From Acidobacteriota bacterium (lineage in GTDB: Bacteria; Acidobacteriota; Terriglobia; Acidiferrales; UBA7541): DNA of 46,375 bases. Below, one piece after another: positions 29,061 to 38,186 of the stretch. The stretch lies in NCBI GenBank assembly GCA_028877145.1, contig JAGWOX010000002.1:1-46375 (forward strand), given 5' to 3'. Positions within the stretch are counted from its first letter, which is position 1; each line of letters begins with the position of its first letter. A program made the position numbers and the translations under genes. The notes under the pieces were generated by a model that worked only from the letters and a program-made list of their open reading frames with translations, was not told the origin of the DNA and did no database searches.

Positions 29061-30572
29061 ATGCGGTGGTTTGCGGCCAAATGGATTCCAGCGGTGACGC
29101 TGGCGGTCGTAATCGGTGCGGCGGCCTTTGCCTGGGGAGCCCGGCGTGCGCCGATCCGGGCAACGAGCATTCCGGCAGTGACGAATAGCAGCCACGGCCG
29201 TCTATCGCCGGATAAGGACCCTCGATTGAAGGGGGCCTATCGCTTCACGGAAAATGGCTGGATCTACGTTCATCTGCAGGGCACGCCGGAAGAGATCGGT
29301 TTCCAGCATGGCTATCTGCTGGCGTCGGAGATCGAGGACGCGTTCAAGGCCGTGCGTCTTGAGGACGTCCATAACACCCGTCACGACTGGGCGTTCTTTC
29401 GTGAGGCGGCGCACAACATGCTCTGGCCCAAGATTTATCCCGAATATCAAGCCGAGTTGCAGGGAATTGTCGAAGGCCTCCACGCGCGCGGCGTCAAGAT
29501 GGATCTGGACGATATCGTCGCGCTGAATGCGTTCGAGGAATTGCCGGGCTATTACGTTCCCTGGTACGACGCCCAGCACAAACAGCAGGAGGCCGCAGCT
29601 GGATTCAAGCCCGCCTCGCCCGACCCCATCAGTCTCGAACACTGCAGCGCCTTCGTCGCCACCGGCAGCTATACGAAAAAGCACGACATCGTCATGGCGC
29701 ACAACAACTGGACCACGTACGTTGACGGAGAGCGCTGGCGCATCATGTTCGATATCGTGCCCGAGCACGGCTTTCGCATGCTGATGGACGGTTTCCCGGG
29801 CGTGATCACGAGCGACGATGATTTTGTGATCAATTACGACGGGATCATGGCCACCGAAACCACGATCTCCGATTTCCATGGTTGGGACCCCAACGGAATT
29901 CCCGAGTTCGCCCGGTCACGAGAGGCCATCCAATACGCGACGTCGATCCCCGACTACGTGAAACTGATCAACAAGGGCAATAACGGAGGCTACGCGAACG
30001 ACTGGCTGTTGGGCGACCGGAAGACGGGCGAAATCGCGCGCTTCGAGCAGGGACTGAAGCACACGCGACTCTGGACGACCAAGGACGGCTATTTCGTCGG
30101 CTCGAATTTCCCAAGCGATCCCGAAGTAACCAAGGACGAAACGACGTTCAACGTCGACGACATGTCGAACTCGGCAAACGCTCGCCACGTCCGCTGGGAC
30201 GAGTTGATGAAGCAGTACAAGGGAAAGATCGACACGAAGCTCGCCGAGAAATTCGAAGGCGATCACTACGACAGCTATGAGAAGAAGATCGATCCGGACG
30301 AGCGCACCCTCTGCGGCCACATCGACAACTCGCCTCGCGGAACTCACCCGTACGAGCCCTTCGGCGCGGTGCAGAGCAAGGTCACCGATAGCGAGATGGT
30401 GGCGCACATGACCCTGATCGCGCACCTGGGTCATCCCGGCGGCGAGAGCTTCTACGTGAAGCCGTTCCTGAAGGCGCACCCCGAGTACGACTGGGAAAAA
30501 TCCATCCTGCGGGACATGCCGGCCTACCCCTGGACGACATTCCTCGCGGGCGAACAAGGGGGGGCGAAGTAA
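29061..30572 (+). CDS. Secreted C45/phospholipase B-like Ntn-hydrolase (copy 1)
   Basis: Signal anchor MRWFAAKWIPAVTLAVVIGAAAFAWG; EEIGFQHGYLLASEIEDA; candidate nucleophile Cys in EHCSAFVATGSYTKKHDIVMAHNNW; GGYANDWLLGDRKTGEIARFEQG. RBS CGAGGAGG upstream. Confidence 0.78.
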   Translation: MRWFAAKWIPAVTLAVVIGAAAFAWGARRAPIRATSIPAVTNSSHGRLSPDKDPRLKGAYRFTENGWIYVHLQGTPEEIGFQHGYLLASEIEDAFKAVRLEDVHNTRHDWAFFREAAHNMLWPKIYPEYQAELQGIVEGLHARGVKMDLDDIVALNAFEELPGYYVPWYDAQHKQQEAAAGFKPASPDPISLEHCSAFVATGSYTKKHDIVMAHNNWTTYVDGERWRIMFDIVPEHGFRMLMDGFPGVITSDDDFVINYDGIMATETTISDFHGWDPNGIPEFARSREAIQYATSIPDYVKLINKGNNGGYANDWLLGDRKTGEIARFEQGLKHTRLWTTKDGYFVGSNFPSDPEVTKDETTFNVDDMSNSANARHVRWDELMKQYKGKIDTKLAEKFEGDHYDSYEKKIDPDERTLCGHIDNSPRGTHPYEPFGAVQSKVTDSEMVAHMTLIAHLGHPGGESFYVKPFLKAHPEYDWEKSILRDMPAYPWTTFLAGEQGGAK

Positions 30573-30730
30573 GGCCCTCTGTGAGCGTGCCGCCCCCGTC
30601 GGTCGCCACAAGGGGCGAGACATCGGCGAATACGACCACGCGACGGCGCCTCCGGCGCAACACGCTCGGAACTCGGGGTGTTCTTCGCAGGTCCTTTGCT
30701 AACGATGTCAATTCGATGCGCCCGGTTCGG

Positions 30731-30760
30731 TTGACACCGCCCGACGCCGCTGCCTAAGAT
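30731..30760 (+). promoter_or_regulatory. Sigma70-like promoter TTGACA-N18-TAAGAT upstream of second C45-like hydrolase
   Basis: TTGACACCGCCCGACGCCGCTGCCTAAGATGGC; same architecture and flanks as 28990-29019. Confidence 0.6.
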
Positions 30761-30790
30761 GGCGCCGCCGAACCGATCGGGAGGTGGCGC

Positions 30791-32287
30791 ATGCGTTTGA
30801 CGACGAAGCTGATTCCGGGAGCCCTGTTCCCTGTGATTGTGGCCTTGGGAGCATTTGCCTGGGGTGTGCACCGGGGACCGATGCCTGCGATGTCGCTGAC
30901 CGTCACCGCGACTCCTCCCGCCGCAGCCCAGAAGACTCGACTGGAGGCCCGACTCAAGAGTTCCTACCGCTTCGACGAAAATGGCTGGATCTTCGTGCAT
31001 CTCGAGGGTACGCCGGAAGAGATCGGCTTCCAGCACGGTTACCTCCTGGCGGCTGAGATCGAAGACGCATTCAAGGCCGTTCAGCTCGAGGATGTGCACG
31101 ATACGCATCATCCCTGGTCGTTTTTCCGCACGGCGGCCCACGACATGTTGTGGCCGAAAATCGATCCCGAATATCAGGCCGAATTGAAGGGCATCGTCGC
31201 GGGACTGCAGGCCAAAGGCGCGAAACTCGATCTCGACGACGTCGTGGCGCTGAACGCGTTCGAGGAATTGCCCGATTACTACGTGCCCTGGTACGACGCT
31301 CGCCACAAGACGGCCGGTGCGCCTCACCTCACGAGCCCCGGCAACTGCAGCGCCTTCGTCGCCACCGGCAGCTACACGAAAAACCACGACATCGTGATCG
31401 CCCACAACAACTGGACCAACTACGCCAACGGCGAGCGCTGGCGCATCATGTTCGATATCGTGCCCCAGCATGGTTTCCGCATCCTGATGGATGGTTTCCC
31501 CGGCGTTATCACGAGCGACGACGATTTCGGCGAGAATGCCTACGGCATCATGGTCACCGAAACCACCATCTCACAGTTTAACGGCTGGAATCCCGATGGT
31601 GTCCCGGAATTTGAGCGCTCGCGCAAGGCGCTCCAATACGCCACTTCCATCACGGACTACGTGAAGATCATGAACGAAGGCAACAACGGCGGCTACGCCA
31701 ACGACTGGCTGCTCGGCGACCGAAGGACCGGGGAGATCGCCCGCTTCGAGCAGGGGCTGAAACACACCCGACTGTGGACCACCAAGGACGGCTACTTCGT
31801 CGGCTCGAACTTCCCGAGCGACTCAGAAGTGACGAAGGACGAAACAACATTCAACGTTCACGACATGGCAAATTCCGCGAATGCTCGTCATACGCGTTGG
31901 GACGAGCTGATGAAGCAGTACAAAGGCAAGATCGATATCCAGCTCGCGGAACAGTTCGAGGCGGATCACTTTGACGCGTACGCGAAAAAAGAAGGCGCTG
32001 ACCAGCGCACGCTCTGTGGCCACGTGGATACTTCGAGGCACGGCGTGCCCATCTGGGATTGGGGACCGTATTACCCGGGCGGAGCGGTGCAGGGCAAAGT
32101 GACCGACAGCGAAATGGCCGCCCGCATGAGCCTCATCGCGCGTCTTGGTCATCCGTGCGGGGAAAGCTTCTACGCGAAGCCGTTCCTCGCCGCTCATCCC
32201 GAGTACGACTGGCAGAAATCGATTTTGCGCGACATGCCCGGCCATCCCTGGACCACGTTCACGGCTGGAGAAACGCGGAAACAATAA
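30791..32287 (+). CDS. Secreted C45/phospholipase B-like Ntn-hydrolase (copy 2, tandem paralog)
   Basis: Collinear and highly similar over its full length to 29061-30572; GNCSAFVATGSYTKNHDIVIAHNNW. Confidence 0.78.
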   Translation: MRLTTKLIPGALFPVIVALGAFAWGVHRGPMPAMSLTVTATPPAAAQKTRLEARLKSSYRFDENGWIFVHLEGTPEEIGFQHGYLLAAEIEDAFKAVQLEDVHDTHHPWSFFRTAAHDMLWPKIDPEYQAELKGIVAGLQAKGAKLDLDDVVALNAFEELPDYYVPWYDARHKTAGAPHLTSPGNCSAFVATGSYTKNHDIVIAHNNWTNYANGERWRIMFDIVPQHGFRILMDGFPGVITSDDDFGENAYGIMVTETTISQFNGWNPDGVPEFERSRKALQYATSITDYVKIMNEGNNGGYANDWLLGDRRTGEIARFEQGLKHTRLWTTKDGYFVGSNFPSDSEVTKDETTFNVHDMANSANARHTRWDELMKQYKGKIDIQLAEQFEADHFDAYAKKEGADQRTLCGHVDTSRHGVPIWDWGPYYPGGAVQGKVTDSEMAARMSLIARLGHPCGESFYAKPFLAAHPEYDWQKSILRDMPGHPWTTFTAGETRKQ

Positions 32288-32341
32288 TCCCGGTTTCCGC
32301 GTCTCATCGAGTGGGGCAGCTCGGCCGCCCTCGGTGAACCC

Positions 32342-34150
32342 TTGGCTGTCCAATCGCACGAATCGGCCTCGTCAGACCCGGCTCGCCATCCGGCTCTTCC
32401 CCTCACAACGGCGCGAGCGATTGCGTTCACGCTAGCGATCGTCTATCCAGCCTTCTGGCTCGCCCAATTCACGATCGACTCGCTTCCGGGACTAGTGCGA
32501 ATAGTGTTTGCCGGGAACGAACTGAAATGGGTGAGGATCTCAGTGCTGGGATCGTATGTGGCAAGCGCCGCGTCAAACGATCCGCCGGGTGGCCCATCGT
32601 TTGGGATGAGGGGGCTCGGCGGGGAAACGTTGTTAGGCATTGTTGTGGTGGTTGCCCTGGGCGCGCTGGTGCTGTACCTGTCGCGGAGACGCGGCATGAT
32701 GGCATGCGGTCTATTCGCTGCTCTCCTCGGGTATGGCGGGTTCGAGCAATTGCTGCGGCGCCTCTGGGTCGCGTCTCCCGACGCGGGCTGGATCGCAAGT
32801 GGATTGCTGCTCGGGGCACTGTGGACGATGGGGCTGCGCCGGCTGGTGACAGCGACTGCGCCGCTCCCGTCCCGCTACGGATGGCGCTTTACCTCTGCCG
32901 TTCTCTTCTTCACTCTGCCGCTGGCCGCACTCCTGCTGGTCTTCCACTGGGCGGTGGGCATGCCTCTGCTCACGCGATTCGTTTGGGTTTTCATTCCCGG
33001 CCTCGTGCCTGGGGCGCTGGCGGGTATAAAACCGGTTTCGCCTGGAACCGGGAACACCGAGGAGATTTCGTGGAAAGCAATTGCCGTCGGCGGGTTGGTG
33101 ACGGCCGTGCTCGCGGCCGCGGTCGCGTTCGCCGGCCGCCCGATCGAAACCTCCTTCGTCCATGAACGCGCGGCACGGGCGCGCGCGATGGTCTCCTCGC
33201 TTCCGTTGGTCCCCGTCGATGACCCGTACCCAAGGCAATTCTTTCAAAAGGGCGTCAATTTCACCGCGGAATTCGGCGCCCCGTACGCTTCAACCGACGC
33301 ACTCGAAGCGCTCAAGCGTCTCGTGCCGTACGGAGTGAATGCGGTCGCGCTCGTGCCCTATGGCTGGATGCAGGAGGGCCAGCCCGTGGTCCGTGTGAAC
33401 CGCGGCCTCAACGTGTGGGAGAGCGACGAAGGCCTCGAGGATGTCGCGCGAATGGCGCATTCGCTCGGCATGAAAGTCTTCCTCAAACCTCAACTATGGG
33501 CGCGCGGAGGCTCGACCACTGATCTAGATTTCCGCGATCCGGCCGAGCGCGAGCAATGGTTCCAGCAGTACGGCCGTTTCATCGACCACTACGCACGCCT
33601 CGCCACGCGTATTCACGCCGATCTGTTCGCGGTAGGCGTCGAGCTTGGCATGATGTCACGCTACGACGCAGAATGGCGGGGAATCATCGCCGGTGTGCGC
33701 TCACTCTATCCCGGGCCGCTGGTCTATGCGGCGAATTTTGGGCCGGATTTTCAGGACGTCACCTTCTGGGACGCGCTCGACTACATCGGACTCGACGAAT
33801 ACTATCCGCTGCCCGAAAACCTCTCGACGGTGGAACTCGTCCGCAGGATTGAGCGCGTGGCCATCAATTACCACCGCCCGGTCCTCTTTACCGAAGTGGG
33901 ATTTCCGAGCCTGGTCGACCCTCAGCGCCGTCCCTGGGATCAATCCCCGCGCCCGATTTCGCTCGAGGCCCAGGCCCGCTGCTATCAGGCAATTTTCCGC
34001 GCGTTTTACGGAAAGCCCTGGTTCGCAGGCATGTACTGGTGGAAGGTGGGCACGAATGGCGAAGGCGGCCCGGACAACGGTTCCTTAACCCCATGGGGCA
34101 AGCCCGCGATGGGAGTGGTACGCGGGTGGTATACGCAGGGTGGCCGCTGA
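32342..34150 (+). CDS. Multi-TM membrane protein fused to a GH113-like TIM-barrel glycosidase domain
   Basis: N-terminal hydrophobic segments (AFTLAIVYPAFWLAQFTI, LLGIVVVVALGALVLYL, SAVLFFTLPLAALLLVFHWAV, AVGGLVTAVLAAAVAFAG), then FFQKGVNFTAEFGAPYAS...VELGMM...YIGLDEYYPLPE...FTEVGFPSLVDPQ...MYWWKVGT. The start codon is uncertain (TTG at 32342). Confidence 0.7.
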   Translation: MAVQSHESASSDPARHPALPLTTARAIAFTLAIVYPAFWLAQFTIDSLPGLVRIVFAGNELKWVRISVLGSYVASAASNDPPGGPSFGMRGLGGETLLGIVVVVALGALVLYLSRRRGMMACGLFAALLGYGGFEQLLRRLWVASPDAGWIASGLLLGALWTMGLRRLVTATAPLPSRYGWRFTSAVLFFTLPLAALLLVFHWAVGMPLLTRFVWVFIPGLVPGALAGIKPVSPGTGNTEEISWKAIAVGGLVTAVLAAAVAFAGRPIETSFVHERAARARAMVSSLPLVPVDDPYPRQFFQKGVNFTAEFGAPYASTDALEALKRLVPYGVNAVALVPYGWMQEGQPVVRVNRGLNVWESDEGLEDVARMAHSLGMKVFLKPQLWARGGSTTDLDFRDPAEREQWFQQYGRFIDHYARLATRIHADLFAVGVELGMMSRYDAEWRGIIAGVRSLYPGPLVYAANFGPDFQDVTFWDALDYIGLDEYYPLPENLSTVELVRRIERVAINYHRPVLFTEVGFPSLVDPQRRPWDQSPRPISLEAQARCYQAIFRAFYGKPWFAGMYWWKVGTNGEGGPDNGSLTPWGKPAMGVVRGWYTQGGR

Positions 34151-34157
34151 ACGGCGG

Positions 34158-36783
34158 CTATTCGTATCTCAGCGCGATCATGGGGTCGACGCGGGTGGCG
34201 CGGCGCGCGGGGACGTAACAAGCGGCGAGCGCGATGAAGATGAGGACCGCCGTAGCGCCGGCGAAAGTCACGGCGTCGGTTGGTTTCACTCCATAGCGTA
34301 GACTGGCCATAAGGCGCGTCAGGCCATAAGCTCCCACAACGCCCACGGCCGTGCCCGCGGCCGCCAGGCGCGCTCCTTGGCCCAAAACCATCCGGACCAC
34401 CGCGCCTCTGCTGGCGCCGAGCGCCATGCGAATGCCGATTTCCTGGCGGCGTTGGCGCACCGTGTAGGCAACGACTCCGTAGATGCCCACGGCCGTGAGC
34501 GCCAGGGCGAGCACGGCGAAAGCGGACAGAAGAAACAGATTGAATCGCTGCTCCGCCAGGGAAACCGACAACAACTCGTCCATCGTCTGGGTGTCGTTGA
34601 CGGGAATCTGGTTGTCTTGGCTCCAGATTGCCTGCTTCACGGATTGGACGAGACTCGCCGTGGCGGATGGCACGCGCAATGCGAGACCCATCCAGCGTCT
34701 CCACGCTTCGTCCGATTGGGCGAATGGCGTGAACACCGTGGGCAAAGCTGGCCGCTTGAGCGAGATCTGCTTCACGTCACCGACCGCCCCGACGATGGTC
34801 ATCCATTTCGGCGGGCCGGGTGAGCGGGCCCAACGAATTCGCGCGCCGATGGGACTCTCATACGGAAAGTACGCCTTGACGAAAGCCTGATTCACTACGG
34901 CGGCCAGCGGATGGCCTTCCCGGTCTTCTGGACCAAGGGCTCGTCCCTCAAGAACTGGAATGCGCATCACATGGAAGTAATCGCCCATGACGCATTCAGC
35001 TCCGACTTCGGGCTCGTCGCCGACGGGGACAGGCGGACGGCCCTCAATCACGAAATTGTGCGTCAACCAGTTGCCGCCGAGAGGCAGGTCACTCGCCATC
35101 GCGGCATTGACCCCGGGGAGGGAATTCAGGCGAGCGAGCACCGCGCGACGATATGCTGTCTGTTTCGGAATCGCGGCATAGCGGCTCGCTGGGAGTTGAA
35201 TCTGCATCGTTAGAACGTTGTGAGGATCGAAGCCGGGGTTCACGGTGCGCAACTGCGAGAAGCCGCGAAGCAGCAGCCCGGCTCCCACAAGCAGAATCAG
35301 CGACAGGGCGATTTCCCAGACCACCAATAGCTGGCGCAGGCGGCCACCGGAATGCCCGGTTGTGGTGGAGCGGCCCGCGTCCTTCAGCGCCTCGGCGACG
35401 TTTGCATGCGCTGCGGCCCAGGCAGGCAAGAGGCCAAAGACGACGCCTGTGAGAATCGAGATGGCGAGCACAAAGAAAAGCACACGGCCGTCCACGCCGA
35501 TGGCGTTCAGCCGGGCCAACTCGGTCGGCTTCAGTCCCAGCAGGAATTGAGTGCCCCAGACGGCGACCAGCAAACCGAAACCGCCGCCGAGGACCGACAG
35601 CAATAAGCTCTCCGTCAATGCCTGGCGGACTAGTCGCCCGGGCCCGGCCCCCAGCGAAGCGCGAACCACCAGTTCGCGTTGGCGCGCCACGGCGCGCGCG
35701 AGCAAGAGGCTGGCAAAGTTCGCGCAGGCGATCAGCGGCACCAGACTGACCGCACCGAAGAGAATCAATAATGCCGGGCGCACGTCTCCCGTCAACCACT
35801 CCCGCAACGGAACCAGTTGGGTGTGCCGGCCACGTTCCTCGTCCGGATACAGGCGGGCGAGCCTTTCGTCGACAGGCCCCATGGAGGATTGTGCCTGCCG
35901 CAGACTGAAGCCGGATTTCAGCCGCCAGTACGTTCGCATGAAATGCACGCCGCGCTGCGTTGCGGCTTCCGGATACGCGACGCGAAGGGAGACGTAGAGG
36001 GCGACGTCGGATTCCGGCAACGCGAAGCCGGCGGGCATCACGCCGATGACGGTGTAGCGGTCGCCGCTGAGCGGGATCGTGCTGCCGAGAATGTTCGGGC
36101 CGCCGCCAAGCGAATTCTTCCAGAAGCGATAGCTGAGAACGACGTTGCGCGGACCATTCAGCTGGTCGTCCGCTGGCGAGATGACCCGGCCGAGCAACGG
36201 TGGGACGCCGAGCGCCTCGAATAGGCCGGGCATTGACGTATCCCGCTTGCAGGCGAAGTGGTTCCGGCCCGCCCGTGTAATCCATGGTTTCCACATTGAC
36301 CGCGCCGCCGGCGCTGAAAGCACGGCATTGCTCGCCTACGTCCGTAACGTCGGGCAACGATTGGTTCGCTTTGAATGTGACTAGGCTCCCCGGGTTCGCG
36401 TAGGGAAGTGGCGTGAGCAGAACGGCGTCGATCACACTGAAGATGGCCGTGTTCGCGCCGATGCCCAGGACGAGGGTCAGAATGGCGACGGCCGCAAAAC
36501 CGGGCGCATGGGACAGTGTCCGTGCTCCATAGCGCAGGTCGAGCCAGAACGACTCGATCCAGGCCCCAACGCGTGCCTCGCGCACCTGCTCCTTGACCTG
36601 TTCGATTCCTTCCATATCGATTCTTGCGGCCCGCTCTGCCGCTCGGGGATCCATTCCTCGCGCCCGCTTTTCATCGGCAAGCAGTTCGACGCAGGAACGC
36701 AGTTCCGCGTCGAGTTCGCTCTCCACGCGCTGCCGGTGGCGGAGGCGCCGAAAGAGGCTGCGGATCAGGGAAGGGAGACGCAA
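34158..36783 (-). pseudogene. MacB/FtsX-type ABC transporter permease (ADOP-like, with N-terminal DUF-like region), interrupted by a single-nt frameshift near 36228-36230
   Basis: The N-terminal frame (35089-36783 ORF: ...[50 protein letters not shown]...[17 protein letters not shown]) joins the second frame (34158-36323 [25 protein letters not shown]...) if one C is removed from gcccggc on the minus strand. Confidence 0.85.
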
Positions 36784-36798
36784 GGCGTATTCCCCCTT

Positions 36799-37131
36799 TT
36801 ACGAAGTAGCCAGAGCTCGTGCAATGGCGACCGAAACGCGTGTCCAGCGCTCGGCTTCGGTATCGAGTTGTTTTCGCCCGGCCTTGGTGAGCCGGTAGTA
36901 ACGGGCCCGGCGTTTGTTCTCCGATTCTCCCCATGCTGCCGCCAGCCAGCCTTCCTCCTCCATGCGATGCAGGGCGGGGAAGAGAGAACCGGGCTTGACC
37001 TGGAACGTTCCGCGGGTCATCTGCTCGATACGCCCGGAAACGCCGAGCCCGTGCAGGGGACCGAGGGCCAGCGCCTTCAGGATGAGCAGATCGAGAGTGC
37101 CCCGGAGGAGTTCGGTCTGGAGTTCGGTCAT
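36799..37131 (-). CDS. PadR family transcriptional regulator
   Basis: ELLRGTLDLLILKALALGPLHGLGVSGRIEQMTRGTFQVKPGSLFPALHRMEEEGWLAAAWGESENKRRARYYRLTKAGRKQL is a classic PadR sequence. Confidence 0.95.
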   Translation of the reverse strand: MTELQTELLRGTLDLLILKALALGPLHGLGVSGRIEQMTRGTFQVKPGSLFPALHRMEEEGWLAAAWGESENKRRARYYRLTKAGRKQLDTEAERWTRVSVAIARALATS

Positions 37132-37136
37132 GAAGC

Positions 37137-37195
37137 TTCTCCTATAGAAATACTGTATGAGGGTAGCCGATTCCTACAGAATGTCAATAGGAGAA
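37137..37195. repeat. 9-bp inverted repeat spanning the padR upstream region
   Basis: TTCTCCTAT (37137-37145) and ATAGGAGAA (37187-37195), exact reverse complements. Confidence 0.4.
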
Positions 37196-37307
37196 TGGGG
37201 AGCGGGAGGGGAAGCTGCGGGCGTGGCGGCCCGGCCCACAATAACGGGCCGGGCCCTCACGGAAGACTGTCCTGCCGGCAGCCGCGAGAGGCGGCATGCC
37301 GGAGCGA

Positions 37308-38078
37308 TCAGTGATTTTCGAAAGTGAAGTCGGCCGTGGTAGCCTCCCCGGCGCGCACCACCAGGTTGCGTTCCTGCGCGCCGAAGGTCGCGGTCCAGAC
37401 TTCGATGGTGTAGTTGCCGGGAGGAAGGCCCTTCAAGGCGAAGCTGCCATCCTTGCCGGTGACGGCGTAGAACGGATTGTCGACCACGCCGATATAGGCC
37501 TTCATCCACGGATGCACGTTACAGCGAACCGGAATCATCGTCTCGGTATGCTGCAACCTGCGCACTACCGAGGGCGATCCGGGCTGCTGCGAGACGTTCC
37601 ATTCCCGATTGGATTTCGGGATCACGTGAACGTTGTGGGTGGTCGGATCGAGATTGATCACCTCAAACGGCTGCCCCACCATCACGCCCACCACGTGCGG
37701 ATCGTACTGGCAGCCTCTCTGGGTGAGAGTGACAGGATTCCGCGGCGCCGTGGAAGGAAGTGTCGCCGAGCTGTGCTTGATGTAGATGAACGCGTTCGGC
37801 AGTGTGCCGTCCGCGTTCACTTCGCCGTCTTGCGCGTACACCGGTCCTGTGTGCAAGGAGGCGCAGACCGAGTCCTTTCCCATGTCGATCGGATGGGGCT
37901 GCGGTTTCGGTCCCTGGAAATGGATCTTCCCGGTGATCTCGCCGCGATTGCTGCTCTGCGGCCTTTTCGCGCCTGTGGCGGCTCCGGCTGTCACACTTCC
38001 AGCCAGAAACGCGCCGCAACCGACGAAAAGCGCCAGCGCCATCAACTGCGTTCTTGGAAAACTGCTGCACTTCGCCAT
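37308..38078 (-). CDS. Secreted amicyanin-like cupredoxin with C-terminal carboxypeptidase-regulatory-like domain
   Basis: Signal peptide; DPTTHNVHVIP and VRCNVHPWMKAYIGVV (His...Cys-x2-His-x2-Met type-1 Cu ligand set as in amicyanin CTPHPFM), then GKDGSFALKGLPPGNYTIEVW. Confidence 0.75.
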   Translation of the reverse strand: MAKCSSFPRTQLMALALFVGCGAFLAGSVTAGAATGAKRPQSSNRGEITGKIHFQGPKPQPHPIDMGKDSVCASLHTGPVYAQDGEVNADGTLPNAFIYIKHSSATLPSTAPRNPVTLTQRGCQYDPHVVGVMVGQPFEVINLDPTTHNVHVIPKSNREWNVSQQPGSPSVVRRLQHTETMIPVRCNVHPWMKAYIGVVDNPFYAVTGKDGSFALKGLPPGNYTIEVWTATFGAQERNLVVRAGEATTADFTFENH

Positions 38079-38186
38079 TTCTCTGGAAACCTGCCTTTCT
38101 CTGTCACCGCTTCGCGGGCTCCCTAGAGGAGCCCCGGCGGCGGCGAGGAATATGTTTTTCCACTCCGGCTGTTTGCGGCCGGAGGT

